Assembly: GCA_945643635.1 (NCBI GenBank)
Contig: CALZFC010000031.1
Location: 1,274,501-1,338,500, forward strand
Source of the DNA: Allodiplogaster sudhausi
Taxonomy: Eukaryota > Nematoda > Chromadorea > Rhabditida > Diplogasteridae
Direction of reading: 5' to 3'
DNA length: 64,000 nt
Positions 49,393 to 61,300 of the stretch are shown here, piece by piece. A program made the translations under genes and the position numbers. A model generated the notes under the pieces. It was not told the origin of the DNA, ran no database searches, and saw nothing but the letters and a program-made list of their open reading frames with translations. Each line of letters starts with the position of its first letter. The first letter of the stretch is position 1.

Positions 49393-52300
49393 CTCTCGTT
49401 TTTACTCTTTTTTGTTGTCTGTCTTCAAGCACGCCTGTTCATCTTTTTTCGTGATAATTCATGTGTACATAATTTCTAAACGTCGTGCTTACCTAATGCA
49501 AAAACTCGAGTCGCGACAAGAACAGTAGTGTGAGAAGTGGCGATGGTCCTAATTACGGGTTTTTCCCAACGAAAGTGCATTTCCAAGATATAGAGGAAAA
49601 AAAAGAAGAAAACAAGCGTGAAGTATTGCGTCGACGCGTGAACTTAGCGTGCGAAAGAAGAAAGAAAAGAAAAGAAAAGAAAAGAAAGAAATGGCGTCAG
49701 CGGCAGTGTGAAAGAGTGCGAAATGTTTATGAAAAGGTTGTCATTATTCTGCACAAATAGCTGTGTGTACTTTGGGTGTTCCTTTCAAACTTTGCTAAAT
49801 AATGAGCTGGAATTATTCATAGCATAGTGTATAATGACTCTCTTCTCTCTATCTCTCTGTCTCCTCTTCTCTCTCTCTCTTTCTTCTCTCCCTCCCTCTC
49901 AATGACGTTTTCTCCTCTCTCTCTCCTGTGCACGTCTATCCACCTGCGGATTCTTGCAAGGAGTGGTTCTACTGGCTCTTTGTGCGGCATGTGCCTTTAC
50001 GTGTAAACTCGGCCGGACACGTGGTGTCACCTGCTCATTTCTTCTTACCTCAACCCCCCTTTCCCATTTCCCTATTCTCCCGGGATCTTCTCTTTCCATT
50101 CTCACGATTGTGAGGAAGTTCAGGAAGTGCCAGTTTGATTGGATACCCTTTCAACAACAGACCGATCATCTTTCACTTCCTTGTTTCATTTTTATTCTTT
50201 TTATGCAATTCTTCTATCAATTTGAGCGGCCTACTTTTTTTACTTATCATTACGAGATCATAAGCGTACGTGAAGAGATTTATTTATATTACTTTTCACT
50301 TCTTGTCCTATAAATGTTCATTATTCGCAGCTTCATACGGTTTAATGAGTGCATGAATGAAAAGGGCGTACGCGAGAAAGGAAAACTGAAGAGAGTGCGA
50401 AGCATCGTCATCTTCTTCATCTTCTACAACCAAATCGTCATCGTCGTTCACCGGCCACTCGCGTCTTTTGAATCTCACATTACTTTTCGATGCTCTCGGA
50501 GATCGCCAATCTTCTCTCAGCGCTGATGGAAAAGGGCTTGCAGAGATTTGTCTGCTGAAAAGCATGCTGAATGAGACAAGGAAGAAGCGGGGGAATTTCT
50601 CTCTCTCTCTCTCTTTCTCTTTCTCTTTCTCTCTCTCTCTCTCTCTGTCTCTCTTACTTCCTCATTTTTATTCCCTCTCGCTACTTTCTTTTTTTGCTCT
50701 GGCTCTCTCCTTCGCATGTTCGCCTCTCACCATTTTCACAGTCTGTCCGTGCAATTAGTCGAATGCGGTGTCATCCTCTCTGTTATCTAAAAAGAACTCC
50801 TCAAATGTCCCCAACCGTCTTTCTCTGATTCCAAAAAGACGTCCTGCCTCCTTTAGTCATTCATCGTTCTTGTCCACCTCCTGGAGCTTCTCTTTGCAGA
50901 GAGAGAGAGAGAGAATGAAATTTTACGAAATAGAGATGGAGAGGGAGCATGAGAAAAGGAGAAAATGAGAGGGGAGAAATAAAGTAAGAGAGAATGGAAG
51001 ACACTTCCTCATTTTTTTTTGCCGTGGCACTCCCTCGGGAGATGTCCGGGGTGTTCGCACAGCTCCTTCAAGCTACTCAACCGTTTTCACGTTCGCACTA
51101 GCCAGACTGAGAGAGCGACTGGTTAAAAGACTGCATGAAGTAAGAGAGTCAGGCAGTTAGATGAGCTTGCCAGATAGTGTATATATGCCTTTTTCTTTGA
51201 TACTCTGTTATAATCTCTTGTGTCATTTTCGGCCAGTCTTCGACACAAAGTTCGCGTCGTTTCGTTGTTTATCAGAAATCTCTCGCTGGGCCATAAATAT
51301 ATGTATGTATGTACATATGTACATATGCATGGCCATTGTTCATACAAGTGACCCCTTGGTACCCTTCCCTCTTGTCATGGCTTCGTCCTCCCTGCCCACT
51401 CCTCCTCATCTCCCTTTTCTCGTCCCTGCCTTGTTTCATCCATCTCGCCCCTTCCCTTCCATGCTCGAAACTGTCATGAATGCTTCATTCTGACCTCCTC
51501 CCACCCTTCCAATGTCTATGTAGCATTCCGCCATCATCTGGCACCTCATTCTCATTCAACTTCCGCCCACTTTCTTCTCTCTGTCTCTCTGTCTCTCGTT
51601 CTCTCTTTCCCGCGTCCCTCGGTCGATCTCTGTCTTTACCTTCGAGGGCCTCTGTCATGATGTTCTTCAGCTATACTTCTCTGGAAGCACCAACTTAAAG
51701 TTTAGAAAACAGCCAAATAAAAATAGGCAGTTGTGGGAGATCCTTTCTTCTCCACACCAACGGTTTCTCCCATCAACATTTCCGTTTTCTTTATACCACG
51801 ATGAGTCATTTTATATATGCAGATGATGTATTATGTTAACATCTGTCATGTTTTCTTTAAAAAAATTACAGCTGTTCTACTTTAGTCATGCAATTTGAAT
51901 AAACAAAAACTGACATTCTACATTCTTTTGTAAATTACCAATAGATACATATATATGCTTCAAATGTAATCTTCACGCGCATTATCATTGATACAAGAAA
52001 TGTACATATAAATGCATCCAAGCGTATCTTAGAGATCACATTTTGAGGAGATTTGTCATTGAATCTCACCAAATAATGAATGTTCTTGTTTTCAACCGTT
52101 TCCTCTTCATCATTCGCGCAGTTCTATGCGTGCAATTCTTGAAATATTAAGAAATGTTCCTACCAAATATTCAGGGCCGAAACACGTGAAATTGTGCTGG
52201 TGTCTTCTAATTTTGCCAGCAATGCATCAACGTATTTCAAGGAAGAATGAATGAAAAGTCAACGCAGGACTCATTGTGACAGAAGAAGAAAGTGATGGGC

Positions 52301-52646
52301 GAGCATTAAGAGAATTAAGAGAATTCCGGGCTCTTCCACTTTCTGCCCTCTTCGTCCTCTTCAACAACTGTTCTCCTGTTCTTCTCTCTTCTGTTCAGAG
52401 TGCAACGCACGAAGGAGAAACAGCAACAGAAGAGGTCAGAAAACATCTCTATCTCTTATTTTTATACATCTTGTCTGACTATTTCAAAGGCCCAGGTGCA
52501 TTCTCTATTTTCGCAATCTCGATCGCTTTATCCTGCTTTGTCACGAAAAGAAACAAATCGGAGTCACACGAGCAAACAAAGTTGGGATGTTTTACATTCA
52601 TTCTGAGAAAAATAAGATCAAATGGAAACAACGAGTGCTAAAATGG

Positions 52647-52814
52647 TTATTCATCTTTCATTGGTCTTACTCTTTCTCAGGCAAGAACAAAATACAGACT
52701 TGAATATTATGTTTTGTATTTTTTAAACAATTATTCATCTTTCTTTGGTCTTTCTCTTTCTCAGGCTAGAACAAAATGCAGACTTGAATATTATGTTTTG
52801 TATTTTTTTAAATA
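52647..52814. repeat. 84-bp tandem duplication
   Basis: Two adjacent copies beginning TTATTCATCTTTC at 52647 and 52731, sharing CAGACTTGAATATTATG and ending in a TATTTTTT run. There are several substitutions between copies, so the duplication is not brand new. Confidence 0.9.
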
Positions 52815-53325
52815 CACTATTAAACATTTTTCGGTTTTGTTGATTACGAGGCGGGGTAGAAGTGGAATTCAAAATTTGCAATAACATGACGAAGTGGTTT
52901 TCTGGAATTTGATATGGTCTTCTATCATTATGAGTGATGTAGGATTTCTGCTTGAGGTTGCTGTTTTGACTCGGCGCAATATGATATTTCGAAGTCATGA
53001 TTTATATAGAAATTTGATGTTTAGCTAATCCTCTTAATATGCCTTGTATGGAGGGGCAGAAAACAGAAGTATCGTATCTGCCATGAGATAAGAGAGGGGA
53101 GGGATGGAACAACACTTAGTCGTCATCTAGAACGCAAGAGCATGATGCGATTAAGACGAGAGGAGAAAGCGGATCTGCTTGATAAGCACAGAGAGTTATT
53201 GAGATGATTCATGGCTTTTCCTTTCTGATTGCTCGTCTCTTCTTTCTATTATCATCTTCTGATTGGGCGGAGATTGTCCCTCTTTGTGAGATTCTTTAGA
53301 ATGAGCCTCTTGCAGAGTCCCTGAA

Positions 53326-53710
53326 ATGGAGTGTCCGAATGACGCGGTTCTCTTCGACCCGCGTGACAATGCAACCCAGCAGCTGCTCGACCGCCTCCAT
53401 CTCTTTCAACAGTCAGCCCTATCTCTTTTTAAGCACCTTTATTTTAAAGAGGTTTATTAAGAGTATTTTAAAACTTTTTTTTCGAAACTTTCTTCCTCTT
53501 CTGTTCTCTCTCTCTATCAATCTCACTCTCTCTCTTCTTCACTCTCTCTCTCTCTCTCTTCTTCACTCTCTCTCTCTCTCTCTTCTTCACTCTCTCTCTC
53601 TTCTTCACTCTCTCTCTCTCTCTCTTATTCACTCTCTCTCTCTTCTTCACTCTCTCTCTCTCTCTTCTTCACTCTCTCTCTCTCTCTCTCTTCTTCACTC
53701 TCTCTCTCTT

Positions 53711-53748
<38 letters not shown>

Positions 53749-55282
53749 TCACTCTCTCTCTCTCTCTTCTTCACTCTCTCTCTCTCTCGCTCCTTCTCTC
53801 TCCAGATTGTATGCCCCTGTGCACGGAGTGGTGTGCATCGTCCTGTGCGTGTTCGGCCTGCTGACGAATGCAGTTCACATCGCAGTGCTCTCTCGGCCGG
53901 CAATGCGAGCCTCGGCCGTGAATTGTCTCCTTACGGCGGTCAGTCCATTCCATTCTAGTGAGTTATGCCATTCTACCGTAGTCTGCTATGACAATGCAAT
54001 CACGCAATCTTCTAAAACGCTGACAAAATCTGAATTGCCAGAGATTTCTCACGACCACTTTTTGTATGTAGGTTGCCGTTTGCGACGTGGGCACAATGGC
54101 CAGCTACCTCATATACATTCTGCACTTTGTCATTCGGCGTCGGCACACTTGGTTAGATTGTCACACCAGAATGGGCTGAGGGCAGAGAGATCACAGACAT
54201 TGGATATGCAGAGAAAGAAAGAAGCAGGGGAGAAATGGTCTGAATTAAAAGAACATCTACGAGCAATCGGAATTAAGGATGTGAGACTCACCCATTTTTT
54301 TAAAATCTTTATTATGTGTCGAGATTGCATCAATCTATCTCTCTCTCTCTGTTTTCCTTTTTCTGTCTTTTCCTCCCTTTTCCATTCTCTCTCTCTTCTG
54401 CCCTCTACTTTTCCTGCTTTCTCTGAAACAAGAGAGAGCTCACCAAACCGCCTTGTTACGCGGCCTTCTTCATCAGTCCGCTTGCCATAGAACGACGCGC
54501 TTTTTTTTCTTTTCTCCTCGGCGCCGAGCCCTTTGCCTAAGGCAGATTAAAGAAGATTAAAGGGGGATAAAGCATAAAATGTGTCGGCCATGCTCCGCGT
54601 GGAAGTGGCTGCCCGGCCAGGGGTGCCTTAGAATTCTCGCAACTTCTACCACAACTCGAATAAATCAGTCTCAAAAGAATTTTTTTCCTGGACGACAAAC
54701 CGCCCTCGGGACATTTTAAACATTTTTTATAAACCAACCGCTGCAATAGCTTCTCCTCAAAAGATGACGCCGTTGGTGATGAATTCGCTGAGAACTCCTT
54801 CATCCGCCCAGCTTATGAAGAGTCGAAGAATACATAAATCACGCAGCGTAGGCGGTTGATGGAGACAGGGAGATATTTATTACATTTGCAAGACATGAGT
54901 TGGGGGAAAAGATTCATAAAGGGATTATTGCAGGCAAAACCAGATAGAAAACACGAACTTCTAGTCTTTCATTGTGAATGGAAGTAGCCAAATTCAACTG
55001 TCCTTTAAAGATCAATAAATATGCACACAAATGGCCCATTCGAGAGTGCTGACTAGCGGAGCTTCGCTTCGAGCTTTTTTTGCCTAAATATTTCTGTCGC
55101 AGTTGAGTTTGACGATGCAAAAGGAAAGAGGAATCCCACGGGAGGCAGCTGGACTATTTATCAATCTGCCCGCATCTGCAAGGAGAGAACGGCAGGGTAT
55201 CTTCCACGAACTGATATAGGAGAAATGGGAAGTGGAGGGATCAAAGAGAGATTGAGAAAGAGAGAGAGAGAGAGCGAGAGAG

Positions 55283-55320
<38 letters not shown>

Positions 55321-58300
55321 CGCGTGTGCGAAAGAGACCGAGCGAGCGATAAAGAGATCGAGAGAGAGACGAATGGGAGGTGCAGAACAAAAGATAGCAA
55401 GAGTGGAAGAGGAAGAATCGGCAGGGAGCATGTGACATCGAGTTGGCCTCTGACGTATTTTCCTGATATCTTCTCCGATTATCGTGCTTTTGAGTCTCAG
55501 GTTCTTTCTGCTGGATGGGAAAATGCTGGCTGGATTCGGGTGACGTAGGAAAACAGATATAAAATTTGTCATTAGTGGAATTGATAAAGTTGATTTGTAG
55601 CTCAAGAGTATATTTTTAAAAAGTACACTGGAAACGAAGTAAGAAAGACAAGAAGGTCATCATCAGTTGACAGAGACGAATTCTTCACCGAGTTTACATA
55701 TTTTTAATGAATTTTATCATAATTGCAGTTCGCCGACGTACACGCACGGCTGGATGCAATTCCTGTTGTGGCACGTCGTCCTGTCCATCACCCTCCACAC
55801 AACGTCCCTCTGGCTGGCGGTAGCCATGGCCTTCATTAGAAGGATGACTCTCAGGGTCGCACGGCTCAACAGGTGCCACTGCATCAACAATATGTACTTC
55901 TTCTTTGCTTGAAAGATCATCTCCTGCACTCTTAAATAAAAGATTTATGATATAAGCGAAAGTTGGATTGCAGTCGCTGGCAGCGGCCGGAGTTCGCTTG
56001 GAAGATCTGTCTGCTTGTCTACGCCGCAGTCTTCATCGCCTGCGCACCCAACACTTTCGTCCACGACATTGCCGAGTCAGACGAGCAAAGACAATACAAA
56101 GCAAAGACAATTTATGGATAAATCTTATTTATGAAATATTTGTTTCTTTATATTTCTTCTCTCTTTCAATGTCATAATATTGATTGTTCCAGATATGGCC
56201 ATGAGATGTGGCATCCCGCACCACAATGCGCCGGTCTCTACCCGGCGAACTACACGGAGAGAATATACACGTTTCATGTCAGCCCGAGTTTTCAAGCTTT
56301 ATATTTATTAGAAGTTTTTCTCCAATAATACTCTAAATCAAAGGCCCAATTTGAGGTGTCGAAGTTTGCGACTGCGAACAACTGTCGCTTCTTCAAGCTG
56401 AATATTTGGATGATCGGTATTCTATTTAAGGTTTGTATCACCAATTTCTTATCATGTTTTTCAATACGCGCCTTCTTTACGCCTCTGAAATTCCTCTTTA
56501 ATGTTCAGGTGATTCCTTGCATTCTCCTGTTTGTGCTGTCTCTTGGTCTAATGCAAAGGTTACGCGAAGCAGAAACTAAAAGAAGAAAGCTCACGAACGC
56601 CTCTTCAAATGCTCATTCCATCAGCAAAAAGTATGTTCATCCAGTTCATCATTTTCAAAACGCATGTAACTCGACGCACAATTTTGACGAAGTCAACTCG
56701 ATATATCACACGTAGTCCCTGATCACACGTAGTCCCTGATCACACGTAGTCCCTGATCACACGTAGTCCCTGATCACACGTAGTCCCTGATCACACGTAG
56801 TCCCTGATTACACGTAGTCCCTGATCACACGTAGTCCCTGATCACGTGAGAGACGGCTGCTCTCTGTTCGCCTCTCTTACCTAATGGGCCGTAAAAGATC
56901 CCCTCCACCGTCTTCCTCAATCCACAATGGCAACTCTGAACTTGTCTCTACCATCGTGGAGAGGGTCTCGGAGTCCCTTCTCGTCCACCTCGATCGGAAG
57001 ATCGACTCTCTCCGTGCCACCCTCGTCGACCAGAACGCCCTTATCCTGGCCAAGCTGACTGAAGCGTTCGACCGCTTCACTGACACACTACTCAACATCG
57101 TCTCCCCGGCCCAGTCGTCTCCCAGTGGCCCCCTCACCTACGCCGCTGTCTCCTCTGCTGTCGCACGCACGCTCGAGTCCCAGCCTCTCATTCTGGAGAA
57201 AGCTACTCGTGCATTCATCGTCGGCTTAGAAGAGAAGACGAGTGAACAAGAGACTGCTGAGCAAGACACCGCCTTCCTCATCTCCGTCATTCGAGGCGCC
57301 AGTGACCCCTCCCTTCGACCACTCATCACTGATGATGGCTGCTCTCTCTCTGGCGTTACCTGCCATCGCCATCCCCCCACTCGCAACCCTAACTCCTCAC
57401 GGCCGAGACCCCTGAAGATACAATTCGCTGATCAACCGACTCGCGACCACTTCCTCACCCACGTCAAGGACTCTCGCTGCCTGCCCGCTCTCTCCAACTC
57501 TCCACATATCTACGCCAGGCCGGACTACACCAAGCAGCAGTTGGAGTACGACGCGGACCTCCGACGCCAGTGCGGCCGCCGCAATGCCGAAGCGGGCCGC
57601 CTCGAGTACGTGGTGCGTGATCTACGCATCCACCGCCTCCGTAACCCGAGAGAGTTGCCGCCACGCAGCCGAGCCGCCCTGGAGAAGAGACAGCAGCAGG
57701 AGGCACCGCACCGCCTCCTCCCTCATCCAACGCGGCCGATCTACGACGCGTCGTCCTGGTGGCGGCAGAAGCAGAGGCAGCAGCTCCGCGAGCAAGCGGA
57801 GGCACGACGGTCACGGGCAGCACGAGCGAGTCAAGGCGTTCCGGCTCGAGACGATCGACGGCTCTCCGGCCGACCAGTCGATGGTCGAGCTGACACCGCC
57901 GGCCGCTCTCTCGCCGTCAATGAGTCAGCCACTCTCTCATTCCGCCCCCGTCTCTTCCCATTAGGTAGCTAATAACTTAGAATCGCCCTCCTTCAGCTCC
58001 ATTTCTGGTTCAAACCCCCCTCCCCTCTAATGTTCGCTTATAAATATTAGATCTATCGGAAGAAAGTTCCCACTCCTTGAATATTTTTGCTCTCAGAACA
58101 AGATTGACATCTTCTTCCTTACCGAAACCTGGGCTACCCCCGACTCTGTCTCTGACACTATGCTCTCTCTTAACGGACATTTTAATGTTTTTCGTTCCGA
58201 TAGAATATGCGATAACTATGGTGGTGGTGTGTGTCTTCTCATTGAGTCTAGATACCCGTCTTATTTAGTAGCTTCCACAAGCTTCGGCAAGTACTGCCAA

Positions 58301-61300
58301 CTAGTCTCTGCCGCCATTACTTGCGATTCCCTAACAATCATCCTTCACTGCATTTATAAGAGTCCGGCCTGCCCCACTAATGACTTCACAGCCTGCTTAG
58401 ATACTATTCATGAGTCTATTTTGGAGTTGAACAATTTCAATCACATTATTGCTGGAGATTTTAATTGCCCTGATATTGACTGGAACGAGTATAGCGCCCT
58501 TCCCTATGCTAGCACTCTTGCTCTCTCCCCAACCTCCTCATCGTTGCTCTCTCTCTGTGATACCCACTTTCTCACTCAACATGTCCCAGCCCCTACTCGA
58601 CAAACAGCTCTCCTAGATTTGGTCCTATCAACTGATAACTCACTGGTTACCCAATGTCAAGTCCTTCCCCCTCTCCCTACCCTAGACCACTCCATTGTTA
58701 CTTTCTCTATTCCCTTTCCTTCTCCTCCCTCGTCGTCATCTTTCACAGCTTTAGATTTCAGGAAGGCCGACTGGTCGGCGATAAATTCGTTTTTGTTATC
58801 GATTGATTGGACACTTTTGCTAGGGTCAGCTTGTGACATCGATCTAGCTTACACTGCCTTTTTAGAAAAAGTACATTTTGCTATTGAAAATTTCATCCCA
58901 ATGAGAAATGTATCACTTTCTCACCCGCAGCTTCCATACGGTATTCAACGGCTAGCCCGTGCTTGTGATCATCTTTATCAGTCCCGTCTATCCCTTGGCC
59001 TCTCCCCATTCATTCGTGCCAATCGTAAACTCAAGAAAGCTTTATACAACCATAGGAGAAAACTAGAAGATAAGATTTCATCCAAATCCAATATGAAACT
59101 GCTTTATAGGTATGCTAACGGTTGTATTAAGGAGAATACACGCATTGGACCAATCAAAACTTCTTCTAGAATTTGTACTAGTCCCTTGATAAGGCTAACG
59201 CTTTTTCTGACTATTTTCAAAGTTGTTCTACTTCGTTCTGTACCTCGCCTCCTCCTCCTCCCCCTTTCCCTACCCAGACCTGCCATAATCTTGATTACAT
59301 TGAGTTTAGCTCTGATGTTATTCATCGTGCTCACAGTAAGCTCCCCAACCGAAATTGTACTTCACCTGATAAGGTCCCTTATATTTTTCTCAAGAATGCA
59401 GCCAACTCTCTTAGCACCCCAATCACAATCTTATTTAGCCGAATAATGTTATATGGTAGAATTCCCAAGATCTGGTCGCACGCTCTCATCCGCCCTGTAT
59501 ATAAGAGGAAAGGATCCCGTCAGGAGTGTTCTAATTATAGGCCAATATCTCTTACGTGTTCTCTATCGAAAGTAATGGAACGCATTATTGCTCGTAAGAT
59601 TTTCAGTTATCTAGAAGATCACTCCATCCTATCCCCATTCCAATTCGGTTTTCGACCCCGTCACTCTGTCTCTTCCGCCCTTCTTACTACGCTTAATGAC
59701 TGGCACTCTTCTCTTGATGCCGGTCAATATATTAGCACTGTTTTCATTGATTACAGTAAGGCCTTTGACACCGTTCCCAGGCAGCATCTCCTGTATAAGC
59801 TAGCTCGAATAGGCATTTCTGGTAGCCTTCTCCGATTTTTTGATTCTTTTCTAGCCAATAGATCACAATCGGTTGTCATAGATAATGAATTTTCACATAC
59901 GTACCCCATAAGAAACGGCGTAAATCAAGGTACCTGTCTTGGGCCTCTGCTTTTCCTTATTTATATTAATGATATCGTTGATTGCATTCCCTCAGGCTGT
60001 CACTACACCATTTATGCAGATGATGTTAAGCAGTATACGTTTAATAACCCAAACCTCCTCCAATCTGCTCTTAACTCAGTAAATAAATGGTCTAGCAAAT
60101 GGGGTCTCACCATCTCTCTTGATAAGACAGTCGTTCTTTCCAATTGGGCGTCAGCCCGAATTTTTGTACTCTCTCCGAAATGTAGCCCTACCCATTGTTT
60201 CATCTTTCAAAGACTTAGGAATAACATATGACTCCGATCTCTCAACCAACGAGCATATTCAGGGAATTGTTAGGAAAGCGTCAGCTAGGTCGGCATACAT
60301 TCTTCTTTTAAGACACGCAATATTCATATTCTATGTCGATTGTACAAAGTGTATGTTCTGCCAATATTAGATTCTTGTTCAGAAGTTTGGAACCCCTCCT
60401 CTTCATTTTCTATTACCTCGCTTGAGAAAGTTCAACGGAGTTATACCCGCTCGATTTTTAAGCGCATAGGCCGTCCAATGCCTTATAACGAACGTTTGGT
60501 TTCCCTTGGCTTAATTCCCTTAGAATGTCGTAGGAGAGTCACGGATTTAGTCACTACATTTAAGATCGTTAGAAAACTTACGCCTATTGATCATACTCGC
60601 TTTTTCTCTCTCCCCTCCCAATACTCTTCCACTCTTCGTGGTCATCCTTATAAGCTAGGACTTCCCCCTCTCCGCTCCCTCCGATCAAGGCGTTCATGCC
60701 TCTCTTATCGTGTTGTCCGTCTCTGGAACTCTTTACAAGAAAAGTATGTATCCTCGAATTCTCTTTCATTATTCCGTAAATATTGTACCCACGTTGTAAC
60801 ACAACAAAATGTCTCTTAATCGTTACATCTCATGCCCCCATTTTGTTTTGTCATCTTTTTCTCTCTTGTATTATTATTTTTTCTTTTTAATAATTTCTAA
60901 TTTATATTGCTTGGCCCAGACTATATTTCCTCAAGTATTATGATGTTACTACATACTTTGCCCACATCGGTCAATAAAGAAATTGAAATTGAAGTCAACT
61001 CGATATCTTTCAGAGCGAAAACCGACCGAACAACAGCGATGTTGATAGTTATCTTGGTTGTTTTCCTAATCACCGAGTTGCCTCAAGGAATCATATCAAT
61101 TCTCTGCGCCATTTACACGGCTGATGTTCACAAGTACGTAGACGATTTTCAAATTAATTATCCCAAATTTCCTTATGAAGTGTCTCACGTGCTGCAAACA
61201 TTAGAAAAGAAAAAAATTTGCAGATATTTGTATTTCTATCTTGGCGATATCCTTGATCTGCTATCGTTGCTCAACTCTTCGGTCAATTTTGTTCTCTACT

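Larger units (their letters stand above)
39563..53325. other. 13.8-kb gene-poor, microsatellite-rich region
   Basis: No exon set with conserved motifs could be built here. Long pyrimidine-rich stretches produce open frames of Ser, Leu and Phe (or Arg and Glu on the other strand) that are artefacts. Some non-repetitive open frames exist (43886..44353, 155 codons; 50308..50565 minus) but have no recognisable product. The region ends at the receptor start codon, so it may include that gene's promoter and untranslated leader exons. Confidence 0.6.
56705..60990 (+). mobile_element. LINE-B, APE-type non-LTR retrotransposon
   Basis: About 4.3 kb in sense orientation to the host receptor, inside its eighth intron and 7 bp upstream of the acceptor AG. 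The 5' end is an array of eight 17-bp monomers. ORF1 is at 56884..57972, and a broken ORF2 with endonuclease and reverse transcriptase domains at 58031..60819. The 3' tail is GAAATT-rich. Sequence and ORF1 type differ from LINE-A (YADD versus FADD box; no proline-rich ORF1 tail), so these are two families. Confidence 0.95.

Noticed and set aside
53339..54490. A single 383-codon open frame on the plus strand.
   Set aside because: It runs through a (CT)n intron. The receptor exons inside it use a different frame, with splice sites at 53411, 53806, 53938, 54072 and 54151.
56706..56845. CRISPR-like or host minisatellite reading of the 17-bp repeats.
   Set aside because: There are no spacers, and the array lies inside the LINE-B target-site duplication, so it is the element's 5' monomers.
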